DNA of 64,000 bases from Flaccisagitta enflata (GCA_965153355.1 OZ231127.1:100440001-100504000); one strand, 5' to 3'; counted from the stretch's first letter, positions 1-10,569 are shown. A program made the numbers and translations. The notes: generated by a model from the sequence alone, not told the origin.

Positions 1-1
1 G

Positions 2-439
2 TGCGACAATCTCACCGGCATCCTCGCAAACGCCAAATACAGAGAATCACTGGACAAAAACATCATCGACAATCAAAAACAACAACTAGAAAATCAAAAA
101 CAACAGTCGGCAGAATACCGCAAAAAAATTGAAATCGCAGAACAATCTCACCATCAAGAACATTTATCCCATCAAGCGGCACTCAGGGAAATCATACGGC
201 TGGAAGAAGAACTAGAATTAGCAAAAGAAGAGATAAAAACGATCAAAGGGAGACAAGCCGCAGAGAAAACTCGATTGCAGCAGAATCACGACGTCCAAAT
301 CGTAAACAGCAACAAGGAATTACGCATCAAAGTCGCAGAATTGGAATCTGCGAAAAGGGACTTAGCCGAAATCAAGTCTGAAGGCCGAGAAGAATTCAAA
401 ACAAAACTAATTGAAAAAGAAACGGAACATAAAACGTAG
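2..439 (+). CDS. 5' part of a coiled-coil protein frame, ended by an in-frame TAG
   Basis: The frame is open from the first bases of the window, so its start lies upstream. It ends at a TAG at 437-439. The translation is rich in Q, E, K and R with regularly spaced leucines (for example LEEELELAKEEIKTIKG), typical of a long alpha-helical coiled coil. The same frame continues beyond the TAG with the same composition (KSTYQEALNKRVEDLRLQYE), so the stop falls inside one coiled-coil domain rather than at a natural end. The strand is A/C rich and poor in T, like the following 2.8 kb. Either the TAG is a disabling mutation, or it is read through, or it is a sequencing error; the sequence does not decide. 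I do not recognise the family. Confidence 0.55.
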   Translation, partial: CDNLTGILANAKYRESLDKNIIDNQKQQLENQKQQSAEYRKKIEIAEQSHHQEHLSHQAALREIIRLEEELELAKEEIKTIKGRQAAEKTRLQQNHDVQIVNSNKELRIKVAELESAKRDLAEIKSEGREEFKTKLIEKETEHKT

Positions 440-493
440 TTAATAAAAATCAAATCGACATACCAAGAGGCACTCAATAAGAGAGTCGAAGAT

Positions 494-2581
494 TTGCGGC
501 TGCAATACGAGGAACGCATCGAGATCCTTAAAGGCCGAATCAACACCCACGATAAACATTACGAGAATTGGATTCAACAAATTCGCGCCTTGGAATCTGA
601 GACAGAAAAGGCCAAAGAAAATTACGAAAAACAAATTGACGGCTTGAAATCAGACGTATCAACACTTCAAACCAGACAAGAGGGTTACGAACAATTGCTT
701 GAAGTCGCCAACAGACGGTGCAAAGTTCTCATGCTTCAAGTGACATACGCTGAGAAACTCGAGGCTGAAGCAAAAACTAAGACAGAAGAATATAACAGCG
801 AGTTAATCAAAACAAAGGCCGAATTACACAAAGCCAGATTGGAACTGTTCACCATTCAAAGTCAAAACCGAGAATGCCCAACGACACCACTACGGGATGA
901 AAAAGATGGAGACGGAAACCGAGGCGACAACGACGACAACGACGACGACAACGACGAAGTCGCAAGGGCCAACGCAAGAACTTATAAACCAACAATTGCC
1001 GCAAAATCATTCGGAAATGACAAGTCGACCCCATTCAACGACGACAGAGCAACAAACTCAACAGTCACAGCTGTCGGCACTAGCAGCGCCATTTCAAATG
1101 ACAACACGAATAGTTTCACAACAACAACAGCAGCAGCAACAACAACAGTTGCAACGGTGGACACAACAGTCAACGCAAACACGGCCGTTGACATGGTGGG
1201 AGCGAATACAACAAGCGGCGCGAATGCCACCGCCGAGACTACCACCACCACCACTTCCGCCACCACCACTTCCGCCGCTGCCACCGCCGACATTAAACCC
1301 AACATTCATCTCATCGATCGTTCCACTGGAAACACTCCGACCGAGGATTATAACGAGTCATCATCAGCATCAGTCACCGAAGGTCGGGAAACGAATCACA
1401 ACAAGATGGTCGTCGACGCCATCCTGCGAGCGTCAACCACAATCGACATTGAAGCCATCAAAGACATCCTTAGACAAACCACCGACAGCAATAAATTTCC
1501 AATCACCAGTGCTTACACTGGAGATAAAACAACCTACAAGCTCGGAAGCGTTGGTTACGGGATTCTAAACGGGGCAATTACACCGACAGGAAACACTGTC
1601 AGTCCAGCCTTCACAAGAGCATGCAAAAAGCAATGGATCATCAATTGTCTCAATGGCAATGAAATCATCGGGGATATCAGACACAGAGATAAGATCACCG
1701 AACTCATGCATCATCACGGGATCAGAATCATCACCACGCAGCAAGGACGATGCATCAATGAGTGCGGACACGTCATGGTCGACGACATCACCTACAACGA
1801 CGACGTCAACGGAGATCCAGATTGGCAGCCTGACAACGAAGACGCAGACACTAAATATGAAAACGACTCCACAAGCGCTGTTTTTGAATCCGAGCCGATC
1901 AAGAAAACAACAGTGGCAAGAAAATATCAACGAAAACTGCAGCAAGATATCAGAAACAAGCAAAATAACTCAATCGCCACAACTGCTGCAAGTCAATCTG
2001 AGCGGGTCAGTGCTAATGACTCCAAACCAGTTGGAAAAACTGAACCAATTGATGCAGAATTGCATCGTCATCACCCCCATGCCGAACAAACTGACAAACC
2101 AACAACAAAGATGCCGAAGCTGTCCTTCAAGAGAAAGAAAAATGCTGCCGGAAAGTGCGGCAAACGGAAACAAGCAAACATCGATCCAACAAGAGAGAAG
2201 GCCATCGACCCCGACAGTGAAGCAAGTGCAACATCATCAGCGAGAGAATCCGCAGCAGAACCAGCAGCGGCAGCAGCAGCAGCTGCAGCAACTTCAGCAA
2301 CTACAACAAATGCCGCAACAGCAAGAGCAGCAGCATCAGCCAACAGCACCCCAGACAGCGGATCTTCGATATGGTCAAAATTTAAACAATTGGGAAGCAC
2401 AAGACAAAATCCTTCAAGCAGCAACCTCGAAACCAATAATGAAGGAATCAGCCTCGAAATCGCCAAAGATAGAATCAAGCAAAATGACCACGCATGGCTG
2501 GCAGACCAAATCTACAAACAAGAAGGAGAAAGGCGACGCAGCCCGAGGGCGACTGCGGGAAAGAAATATCAGCGCAACTGA
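494..2581 (+). CDS. Unrecognised low-complexity/coiled-coil protein, 695 codons from the first ATG
   Basis: This is the continuation of the 5' coiled coil in the same frame; the frame is open from 440 and the first ATG is at 494. Residues 1-125 are coiled coil. Residues about 135-160 are an acidic D/N run and 160-290 are T/A/N rich. Residues about 300-450 are the most protein-like part, with mixed hydrophobic content and several Cys and His (KKQWIINCLNG, CINECGHVMVDD). After that come a basic patch (KLSFKRKKNAAGKCGKRK), which could be a nuclear localisation signal, and poly-Ala. From about codon 480 the +1 frame looks more protein-like, so the true product may leave this frame near 1950. No enzyme motif is visible. 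It could be a structural (gag-like) protein of a mobile element or a nuclear scaffold protein; neither is shown. Confidence 0.4.
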   Translation: MRLQYEERIEILKGRINTHDKHYENWIQQIRALESETEKAKENYEKQIDGLKSDVSTLQTRQEGYEQLLEVANRRCKVLMLQVTYAEKLEAEAKTKTEEYNSELIKTKAELHKARLELFTIQSQNRECPTTPLRDEKDGDGNRGDNDDNDDDNDEVARANARTYKPTIAAKSFGNDKSTPFNDDRATNSTVTAVGTSSAISNDNTNSFTTTTAAATTTVATVDTTVNANTAVDMVGANTTSGANATAETTTTTTSATTTSAAATADIKPNIHLIDRSTGNTPTEDYNESSSASVTEGRETNHNKMVVDAILRASTTIDIEAIKDILRQTTDSNKFPITSAYTGDKTTYKLGSVGYGILNGAITPTGNTVSPAFTRACKKQWIINCLNGNEIIGDIRHRDKITELMHHHGIRIITTQQGRCINECGHVMVDDITYNDDVNGDPDWQPDNEDADTKYENDSTSAVFESEPIKKTTVARKYQRKLQQDIRNKQNNSIATTAASQSERVSANDSKPVGKTEPIDAELHRHHPHAEQTDKPTTKMPKLSFKRKKNAAGKCGKRKQANIDPTREKAIDPDSEASATSSARESAAEPAAAAAAAAATSATTTNAATARAAASANSTPDSGSSIWSKFKQLGSTRQNPSSSNLETNNEGISLEIAKDRIKQNDHAWLADQIYKQEGERRRSPRATAGKKYQRN
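897..1568 (+). other. Third alternative reading: Q- and P-rich open frame inside the 5' gene
   Basis: This is the same frame as the 3' part of the gene (positions divisible by 3), open for 223 codons to a TAA at 1566-1568. It encodes a Q10 run and a polyproline stretch of PPPPLPP type, where the main frame encodes T/A-rich sequence. Both readings are low complexity because the DNA is made of CAA, CCA and CCG words. I cannot tell whether it is a shadow or a true segment of a frameshifted gene. Confidence 0.2.
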
Positions 2582-3263
2582 TAAAATGCAAAGACTTGAC
2601 CAAGATTTGAGCAACGACGTAACACACTACAGCAGAGTAGCAAATTCAATTAGCAACATAGAAAAAAGAATTAACGAATTGGACAACGTGCTGCGGGAGG
2701 TGACTCAAAACATTGTAAATATTTCACGTCCTTCACAAAACTTCATGATGTCAAAATTGGCAGAAGCAAAAAGATGTCGGAATGAAGCAGCTCTAATCAA
2801 GAAAAAGGGAAACATCATGGATCCAGATGTTCAAACACGCATCACTTCCCTTCTGGCGAAATCGGCTGATATCATCGAAGAACTCATCAGCGACAATCCA
2901 ACGACAGGTTTCAACCACCATGAAGCTCAAACAGCCATGTTCAACATATCGATAAACTCAATGGTATCGAACAAACTAATGCGTCAAATAGTCAAGGAAA
3001 TGACAAATGCATTCGAATACTTGCTGCAGACCATTGGAAGAACAATGGGCAATCTGAAAAAGGCGATTTCAGATGAAAAACTAGAAAAATGTCTGCCGCA
3101 TGAACAGACATTTGACCAACTGATACGACAGATGCAAATTAACATGGACATCGTCAATGCAATGATGGAAAAGGTCACAGCATCGGGCGACGACATTAGG
3201 CGACTACAAGCGACAGCTGAATTAAGCATCGAATTGAGCCAAGCAGAAAGACCAACAACCTAA
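1653..3263 (+). CDS. Overlapping +1 frame: Q-rich linker and helical C-terminal domain
   Basis: The frame is open from 1569 to the TAA at 3261-3263; the first ATG is at 1653. The first 100 codons are S/T-rich and look like an off-frame reading. From about 1960 the translation becomes convincing: LSGSVLMTPNQLEKLNQLMQ, then a Q-rich linker near 2230-2340. From 2590 to 3240 there is a well-mixed helical domain (regular I/L/V heptads, SNIEKRINELDNVLREV, DIIEELISDN, MMEKVTASGDDIRRLQ). This looks like the C-terminal part of the protein begun upstream, reached by a +1 shift somewhere around 1900-2000. A one-base insertion in a pseudogene, a programmed +1 frameshift, or an intron not divisible by three would all fit. 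No family is recognised. Confidence 0.45.
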   Translation: MAMKSSGISDTEIRSPNSCIITGSESSPRSKDDASMSADTSWSTTSPTTTTSTEIQIGSLTTKTQTLNMKTTPQALFLNPSRSRKQQWQENINENCSKISETSKITQSPQLLQVNLSGSVLMTPNQLEKLNQLMQNCIVITPMPNKLTNQQQRCRSCPSRERKMLPESAANGNKQTSIQQERRPSTPTVKQVQHHQRENPQQNQQRQQQQLQQLQQLQQMPQQQEQQHQPTAPQTADLRYGQNLNNWEAQDKILQAATSKPIMKESASKSPKIESSKMTTHGWQTKSTNKKEKGDAARGRLRERNISATDKMQRLDQDLSNDVTHYSRVANSISNIEKRINELDNVLREVTQNIVNISRPSQNFMMSKLAEAKRCRNEAALIKKKGNIMDPDVQTRITSLLAKSADIIEELISDNPTTGFNHHEAQTAMFNISINSMVSNKLMRQIVKEMTNAFEYLLQTIGRTMGNLKKAISDEKLEKCLPHEQTFDQLIRQMQINMDIVNAMMEKVTASGDDIRRLQATAELSIELSQAERPTT

Positions 3264-3270
3264 AGACCCC

Positions 3271-3282
3271 CCCTAACCCTAA
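3271..3282. repeat. Two units of telomere-type CCCTAA
   Basis: CCCTAACCCTAA sits eight bases after the stop of the upstream frame, at the junction with the 81-bp array. Each array unit also carries a single CCCTAAATG. Two units is too short to be a telomere and may be chance. Confidence 0.35.
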
Positions 3283-4121
3283 ATGACCACCCATCAAGCT
3301 CTTAGGCCTATCTCAACTCTATCCACCCATAACCACCACCTTCCACCATCACACTGGCCCTAAATGACCACCTATCAAGCTCTTAGGCCTATCTCAACTC
3401 TATCCACCCATAACCACCACCTTCCACCATCACACTGGCCCTAAATGACCACCTATCAAGCTCTTAGGCCTATCTCAACTCTATCCACCCATAACCACCA
3501 CCTTCCACCATCACACTGGCCCTAAATGACCACCTATCAAGCTCTTAGGCCTATCTCAACTCTATCCACCCATAACCACCACCTTCCACCATCACACTGG
3601 CCCTAAATGACCACCTATCAAGCTCTTAGGCCTATCTCAACTCTATCCACCCATAACCACCACCTTCCACCATCACACTGGCCCTAAATGACCACCTATC
3701 AAGCTCTTAGGCCTATCTCAACTCTATCCACCCATAACCACCGCCTTCCACCATCACACTGGCCCTAAATGACCACCTATCAAGCTCTTAGGCCTATCTC
3801 AACTCTATCCACCCATAACCACCGCCTTCCACCATCACACTGGCCCTAAATGACCACCTATCAAGCTCTTAGGCCTATCTCAACTCTATCCACCCATAAC
3901 CACCGCCTTCCACCATCACACTGGCCCTAAATGACCACCTATCAAGCTCTTAGGCCTATCTCAACTCTATCCACCCATAACCACCACCTTCCACCATCAC
4001 ACTGGCCCTAAATGACCACCTATCAAGCTCTTAGGCCTATCTCAACTTTATCCACCCATAACCACCACCTTCCACCATCACACTGGCCCTAAATGACCAC
4101 CTATCAAGCTCTTAGGCCGAT
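3275..4121. repeat. 81-bp tandem array, about 10 units
   Basis: The unit carries aaatgaccacctatcaagct and actctatccacccataacc. The word aaatgacc recurs at 3281, 3362, 3443 and so on to 4091, exactly every 81 bp. Units are nearly identical. Three consecutive ones (near 3740, 3821 and 3902) share an A-to-G change (caccgcc for caccacc), a sign of local duplication. 81 is divisible by 3, but stops occur in the forward frames, so it is not coding. Confidence 0.95.
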
Positions 4122-4330
4122 CAAACGCCGGTCAACATCCCTCCCACCACTACATTTGAGTTTTGATTATAAATCATGTCAAGCCATAGTCACTGAACAT
4201 TAGGGAATTATCATGATTTCAGTAATTAATGAGTTTGAAAAAGCTAAGTGCAGACATGTCGAAAAAATTTTGAATTTTGGTACAAAACGTATCCTCTCTT
4301 TTTAATATCTTTTTTTCTGGTATATCGTCC
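4122..4330. other. Unannotated spacer
   Basis: AT-rich sequence between two satellites; no reading frame or repeat seen. Confidence 0.5.
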
Positions 4331-6960
4331 CTGATTTTGGCCATGGTAATTAACAGTACTTTAACGCCGTTAATTAACACTATATAGGTACCAAGAAATT
4401 AACTAAGAAAAATATTTTTCTTTTTTTGAGAAATTTACTGAAAATAAGTGCTAAAGGTTGTTGTTAATTATCAGGTACCTATATGCTGTTAATTAACATG
4501 CTGTTTTTGATGTTAATTAACACCCCATTTTATGCGTTAATTAACACAAAAAAACTATAGATTATTAACAAGTTGTTAAAAATATATAATTTTTTGGTGT
4601 TAATTAACGGGTGAAATGTTGTGTTAATTAACATCAAAAACAGCATGTTAATTAACACAGAAAAAATATAGATTATTAACAACTTGATCAGGTACCCATA
4701 TACTGTTTATCAACATGCTGTTTTTGATGTTAATTAACACCCCATTTCATCCATTAATTAACACAAACAAATAAAGATTATTAACAAGTTGTTAAAAATA
4801 TACAATTTTTTGGTGTTAATTAACGGGTGAAATGTGGTGTTAATTAACATCAAAAACAGCATGTTAATTAACACAGAAAAAATATAGATTATTAACAACT
4901 TGATCAGGTACTGATATGCTGATAATCAATATGCTGTTTTTGATGGTACTTAACACCACATTTCATGCGTTAATTAACACACGAAAAATATAGATTATTA
5001 ACAAATTATTGAAATTATACCATTTTTTGGTGTTAATCAATGGGTGAAATGTGGTGTTAATTAACATAAAAAACAGCATGTTAATTAACACAGAAAAAAT
5101 ATAGATCATTAACAAATTGATCAGGTAACTATAAGCTGTTAATTGACATGCTGTCTTTGATGTTAATTAACACCACATTAAATAATCTAATTAACACAAA
5201 AAAATAAAGATTATTAACAATTTTTTTTAAAATATACAATATTTTGGTGTTAATTAATGGGTAAAATTTGGTTTTAATTTGGTTTTAATTAACATCAAAA
5301 ACAGCATGTTAATCAACACAGAAAAAATATCAACAAATTGATCAGGTACCTATATGCTGTTAATCAACATGCTGTATTTGATGGTAATTAACACCCCATT
5401 TCATGCACAAATTAACACAAAAAAATATAGACTATTAACAAATTGTTAGATATATACAATTTTTTGGTGTTAATTAATGGGTGAAATGTTGTGTTAATTA
5501 ACGTCAAAAACAGCATGTTAATTAACATAGAAAAAATATAAATTATTAACAACTAGATCAGGTACCTATATGCTGTTTATTAACATGCTGTTTTTTATGT
5601 TGATTAACACCCTATTTCATCCGTTAATTAACAAAAAAAAAAGAATTATTATCAAGTTGTTTAAAATATACAATTTTTGGTGTTAATTAACGGGTGAAAT
5701 GTGGTGTTAATTAACATCAAAAACAGCATGTTAATTAACACAGAAAAAATAAAGATTATTAACAACTTGATCAGGTACCGATATGCTCATAATCAGCATG
5801 CCATTTTTGATGGTAATTAACACCACATTTCATGCGTTAATTAACACAAGAAAAATATAGATTATTAACAAATCATTGAAAATATACCAATTTTTGGTGT
5901 TAATCAATGGGTGAAATGTGGTGTTAATTAACATCAAAAACAGCATGTTAATTAACACAGAAAAAATATAGATTATTATCAAATTGATAAGGTATCTATA
6001 AGCTGTTAATCAACATGCTGTTTTTGATGTCAATTAACACCACATTTAATGTGTTAATTAACACAAAAAAATATAGATTATTAACAATTTTTAGAAAATA
6101 AACAACATTTTGGTGTTAATTATTGGGTAAAATTTGGTGCAATTAACATCAAAAACAGCATGTTAATTAATACAGAAAAAATATAGATTATTAACAAATT
6201 GATCGCGTACCTATATGCTATTTTTGATGTTAATTAACACCCCATTTTATGCGTAAATTAACTTAAAAAAAATATAGGTTATTAACAAATAGTAAGAAAT
6301 ATACAATTTTTTGATGTTAATTAATGGGTGAAAAGTGGTGTTAATTAACATCAAAAACAGCATGTTGATTAACACAGAAAAAATACAAATTATAAACCAA
6401 TTGATAAGGTAATTCTCTGCAGTTAATAACCATGCTGTTTTTGATGTTAATTAACACCACATTTCATGCATTGATAAACATAAGAAATATAGATTAATAA
6501 CTAATTGTCAGAAATATAAAATTTTTTTGTGTTAATGTACAATCATTTTTCATTGTTAATTAATAGGAATTTTTTAGTGCAAATTAACATGATGTTTTCA
6601 TGTGTTAATTAACACCAAAAAAAAATCGGGTACCTATATGCTGTTAATTAACATGTTGTTTTTGGTGTTAATTAACACCACATTTCTCCCATTAATCAAC
6701 ACAAAAAGATTATAAACAAATTGTAAAAAATGTACAATTATTTGGGGTTATTTAGCAATCATTTTTCATTGTTAATCAACAGGAATTTTTAGTGTAAATT
6801 AACATGATGTTTTTATAAGTTAATTAACATGAAAAAAAAAAGATCTTTAAAAAAATATTTTTGCTGACAAAGGTTTGTTTTGTTCAGGTTGCTATATGCT
6901 GTTAATTAACATGCTGTTTTTGGTGTTAATTGACACCACATTTTACCCATAATTACCAAT
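4330..6960. repeat. 216-bp AT-rich satellite with near-palindromic units
   Basis: The word gatcagg(tac) recurs near 4686, 4902, 5119, 5340, 5556 and 5769, with degraded forms at 5986, 6201 and 6403, so the period is 213-221 bp. Every unit is packed with the palindrome tgttaattaaca (PacI site TTAATTAA). Each unit is itself an inverted repeat: an arm with atgctgtttttgatgttaat, aacaccacatttcatgcg and ttaattaacac is mirrored by ggtgttaattaacgggtg, aaatgtggtg and aacatcaaaaacagcat. A roughly 35-bp centre (tagattattaacaagttgtt) separates the arms. Units become more diverged towards 6.9 kb. Confidence 0.93.
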
Positions 6961-7140
6961 GGCCAAAATAAAAAATGGACGCTCAGTTTTTCATGATTGA
7001 CTTAAAACTGCTCATACTTTTTACATAAGATTTATCAGCATTTTAAAAAGCTTCAAAAACTCTACAAATCTAGACCAAGCGGAAATTTCTAGCTTAAGCC
7101 GTTTTCAAATGAGATAAGATTGAAATTCAAATTCACAATC
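6961..7140. other. Unannotated spacer
   Basis: Low-GC sequence. The segment agcattttaaaaagcttcaa resembles the arms of the foldback at 59.3-59.9 kb, so it may be a relic of that family. Confidence 0.3.
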
Positions 7141-7348
7141 ATGCAAAGCAGGGCTAGGGGTATCGCTGACCATATATTGCCCTCTATAAGATGCTTATCT
7201 GTCCGTCTGTCCGTGAGCACGAGTCAGAGAGTGGAAAAACAAGCGTTTTGAAGCTTTTTGGGCAGCGGCCCTGAAGGAGATGAAGTCCTGTAGAACACAT
7301 GGGGACTTTTGTTCGTCCGTCCATCCATCCGTTCATCCATTTTTCAGT
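7140..7348 (+). mobile_element. FB1-type foldback element, left end only
   Basis: An outer-box relic (gtatcgctgaccatatattg) lies at 7158. From 7259 there is a left FB end: gggcagcggccctgaagg, then gatgaagtcctgtagaacac, ggggacttttgttcgtcc, a run of GTCC/ATCC words, and a C-run at 7350. No right end is found; the 71-bp array takes the place of the usual internal repeats. Confidence 0.75.
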
Positions 7349-7800
7349 CCCCCCCCACACACTCTATCAAATCCCACCCTGATGGGGAAAAAACACCTAA
7401 CGCCACTTTATCCCACTCCACCCACCTACACACTCTATCAAATCCCACCCTGATGGGAAAAAAACACCTAACGCCACTTTATCCCACTCCACCCACCTAC
7501 ACACTCTATCAAATCCCACCCTGATGGGAAAAAAACACCTAACGCCACTTTATCCCACTCCACCCACCTACACACTCTATCAAATCCCACCCTGATGGGA
7601 AAAAAACACCTAACGCCACTTTATCCCACTCCACCCACCTACACACTCTATCAAATCCCACCCTGATGGGAAAAAAACACCTAACGCCACTTTATCCCAC
7701 TCCACCCACCTACACACTCTATCAAATCCCACCCTGATGGGAAAAAAACACCTAACGCCACTTTATCCCACTCCACCCACCTACACACTCTAATCAAATC
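7349..7800. repeat. 71-bp tandem array, about 6 units
   Basis: gatggg recurs at 7381, 7452, 7523, 7594, 7665 and 7736. The unit contains aacacctaacgccactttat and ctacacactctatcaaatcc and is almost invariant. It lies directly after the C-run of a foldback left end, so it probably arose as that element's internal repeat. Confidence 0.93.
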
Positions 7801-8135
7801 CCCCAAAGCTTGTCCTCTTTCACCTCCTCCCCACCCACCTCCAAGTTTTGTTTTCAATATTTAATCCCTCATGAACTTTATCACTTATTTCTTAGTTTAT
7901 CACCAAAGAAGTATTCATCTGAGATAAAGTAACTTTGAACTTTGTTGCCATACACACATATATATAAAGCTCTTACATATGTTTGTTCAAAATCAGATAC
8001 CTTCATTTCACAAGGCGAGAAGAAATTTGTCATCCAGAAGGAATTTCTGCAATATGCAAACAATTAAAGAACAAAGCCACTTACACGGCTATCTTAGTCA
8101 CATGTGGATAGGCAGTGATATTATTCTTTAAGACA
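7801..8135. other. Unannotated spacer
   Basis: No repeat or convincing coding sequence seen. The 60-codon minus-strand frame here has ordinary non-coding composition. Confidence 0.5.
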
Positions 8136-8845
8136 ATTCTAGGACACACCTAGCATCATTTATAACCCTTAGTTACTTAAGGACAATTTTAGGACAACTC
8201 TAGCACAACTTTAGAACAACTTTAGGACAAATCTAGAACAACTTTAGAACAAATATAAGTAAACATTGGGACAACTCCAAGACAACTTTAGAACAACTGT
8301 AGGACAACTTTAGGACAACTTTAGGACGACTCTAAGACGACTGTAGGACAACTCTAGGACAACTCTAAAACAACTTTAGGACAACTCTGGGACAACTTTA
8401 AAACAACGGACAATTCTTATACAATTCTAGGATGACTTGAAAAATTCTAGGACAACATTCTGAAAACTCAAGGACAAATCAAGGACATATCAAGGACATC
8501 TCTTGAACAATTCTAAAACAACTCTAAAACAACTCCCTGACCACTCTGATTTTTGTAGGACCACACTAGAACAACTTCAGGACTAGTAGGACATGTAGGA
8601 CAACTTTGGACAATTCTAGGACAACTCTACAACGAGTCAAAGACACTTTTAGGACAATTAAAGGACAACTAAAGTACAACTTCAGTACAAAATAGACAAC
8701 TGTAGGATGACTAAAAAAAACCCTAGGACAATTGAGACAACTTCAAGACCACTCAAGGACAACACAAGGACAACTCAAGGACAAATCAAAGACAACTCGT
8801 GGACGACCTAAGGACAACTCATGGACAACTCATGGGCTATTCAAA
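8136..8845. repeat. Degenerate 11-bp minisatellite (aggacaactct)
   Basis: Some 700 bp is made of variants of (t)aggacaact(c/t)t, spaced 11 or about 22 bp apart, with many substitutions and indels. It is an old, decayed array; no element ends are seen beside it. Confidence 0.85.
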
Positions 8846-9235
8846 AACAAAGTAAACACAGTGAAAAGAGGAAAATAACAAATTTCCCAAAAGCTAATTT
8901 GTATGATTCAGTAATCAGTTATCAGGCTCGTTCTCCGCTCAAACTAAAAAGCGCATTCGCGCGCATTACGCACAGCTCCGTGGGTTGATAATGGAGGATC
9001 CCAACCCACCGAATCCAAGAAAATCAGTGGACTCTAGCGGACTCGTTAACTAATGTAAAATCCTATACTTATAATGTAATTTTCATGTATTTTTAGTATT
9101 ACTATCAAGCCTCTAATGATTTCGAATTGATTTTTTTTGTAGAAATGGACCATTTGGGGTTAGTAGAAGTGAAAAATCACATAATTACACCAGGTTGAAA
9201 AAAGTCGCATTTCTTATTTATTTCCCATCATGGCG
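8846..9235. other. Unannotated spacer
   Basis: Nothing recognised. There is a short GC-rich patch (aagcgcattcgcgcgcatta) at about 8950. Confidence 0.4.
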
Positions 9236-9239
9236 GATT

Positions 9240-9611
9240 GTGCCCCAGGCCCTCTTGGGTCTGAAATCTGCCCTCAGGCCTGAAATCTGCTCTCTCAGGC
9301 CTGAAATCTGCCCTCTCAGGCCTTGAATCTGCCCTCTCAGGCCTGACCTCAGCCCTCACAGATTCAAGGCCTGAGAGGGCAGATTTTAGGCCTGAGAGGG
9401 CAAATTTCAGGTCTAAGAGGACAGATTCCTAACACAAGAGGGCCTCTGGGGGATGGGTGGACAGATGGACAGACGGATAAACAAAAGTACCCATGTGTTA
9501 TACAGAACTTTGTCCCCTTTGGGGCTGCTGCCCTGCTTCCTTTCACTACAATCAACAATCATGCAATGCAGGGCAACGGGTGTTGCTGACCACTTATTGC
9601 CCTTGGGCGAC
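9240..9611 (-). mobile_element. FB1 foldback element, left end lost
   Basis: Internal repeats come as two opposed blocks: ctctcaggcctgaaatctgc words at 9245-9355, then their reverse complement at 9361-9430. A G-run and GGAC run follow, then the right end: catgtgttatacagaacttt, gtcccctttggggctgctgc. The outer box (caacgggtgttgctgacc, cccttgggcgacctgtt) ends at 9611. The left end block is missing. Confidence 0.75.
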
Positions 9612-9715
9612 CTGTTGTGTATGTGTCTGTGTTGGAAAGGGAGTTGGGTGGGGTGTTGGGTGTGGATGGGGGTTGGCTGCCCCTGCCCACCCGCCCGCAA
9701 CAATATTGTCACCGA
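9612..9715 (-). mobile_element. TTGCGG-family short element, fragment
   Basis: Reverse complement of the left part of the TTGCGG family: cccctgcccacccgcccgca then acaatattgtcacc. It abuts the FB1 outer end. Confidence 0.6.
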
Positions 9716-9995
9716 TCGTCATTTGTTTTATTGCTCACTCAGTCACATGCTTGCTCATGCCTTCAATGATATCTGAAAATTGTTCCATGTTTTTTATTTC
9801 ATTGGCTTGTTCCGCTGCACGTATAAGCTTAATCTGGGATTTAGAGTTAATTGGTCAACCAACAAGTTGACAATGCATTTGATTCGAGACAAAATGGTCT
9901 ACTATCTCTTAATTTGTTCAACGTCTCTTATGTTTGGGAATGAGGTCGTTTACAGGAAGGTTTTCTTTATGCGTCAATGGGAGATGTAAAAATGA

Positions 9996-10001
9996 CTTGA
10001 A

Positions 10002-10042
<41 letters not shown>

Positions 10043-10074
10043 TTGTTATTGTTGTTGTTGTTGTTGTTGTTGTT

Positions 10075-10144
<70 letters not shown>

Positions 10145-10200
10145 CTGTTGTTGTTTTTGTTGTTGTTTTTGTTGTTATGTTGTCGTTGTTGTTGATATTG
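9996..10200. repeat. (TTG)n microsatellite
   Basis: About 200 bp of TTG with rare TTA/TTT interruptions. The polyvaline, polyleucine and polythreonine readings across it are artefacts of the repeat. Confidence 0.97.
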
Positions 10201-10394
10201 TTTTTATTCCCCTCCCTTGAGGTGTGAGAGATCGATGGCTGGAGAGGATCTGAACAGAGAGGTCCCGTATGGGCAAGCAGAGGCAGTGATGTAGAGGGCA
10301 TCGGAGCAGAGTAGACTGTATTTTATCAGGAAATCTAAGAAATAGCCTGAAACTTGCCCCATAGACAGGGCGTGTTTCTTGTGAAGACAATCAG

Positions 10395-10569
10395 TAAACA
10401 CGCCTATTAGCATTACAGCATGAGGACATATTTATGAATTTCAACCATCCCTCATGAGAGTGAGCAAAGTGAGTGAGCGAGCCCCTGAACATAGCAAGTG
10501 AAGCGAGCGTAGCAAAGCGGATCACCGCGGATTGAGTGAGCGGAGTGAGCAATGCAAGCATCCCATCAA
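10395..10569 (-). repeat. Dispersed repeat rich in GAGTGAGC/GAGCGA words
   Basis: gagtgagcaaagtgagtgag, gcgagc and gtgaagcgagcgtagc recur. The block, with its flank (cagcatgaggacatatttat, atttcaaccatcc), matches in reverse complement 28800-29000 (atttcaaccgtccc in that sense), so it is one dispersed repeat in opposite orientations. Confidence 0.75.

Noticed and set aside
9240-9430. Regularly spaced 20-bp words resembling a CRISPR array
   Set aside because: No unique spacers between equal repeats; the words are contiguous, decayed and mirrored, and enclosed by foldback ends.
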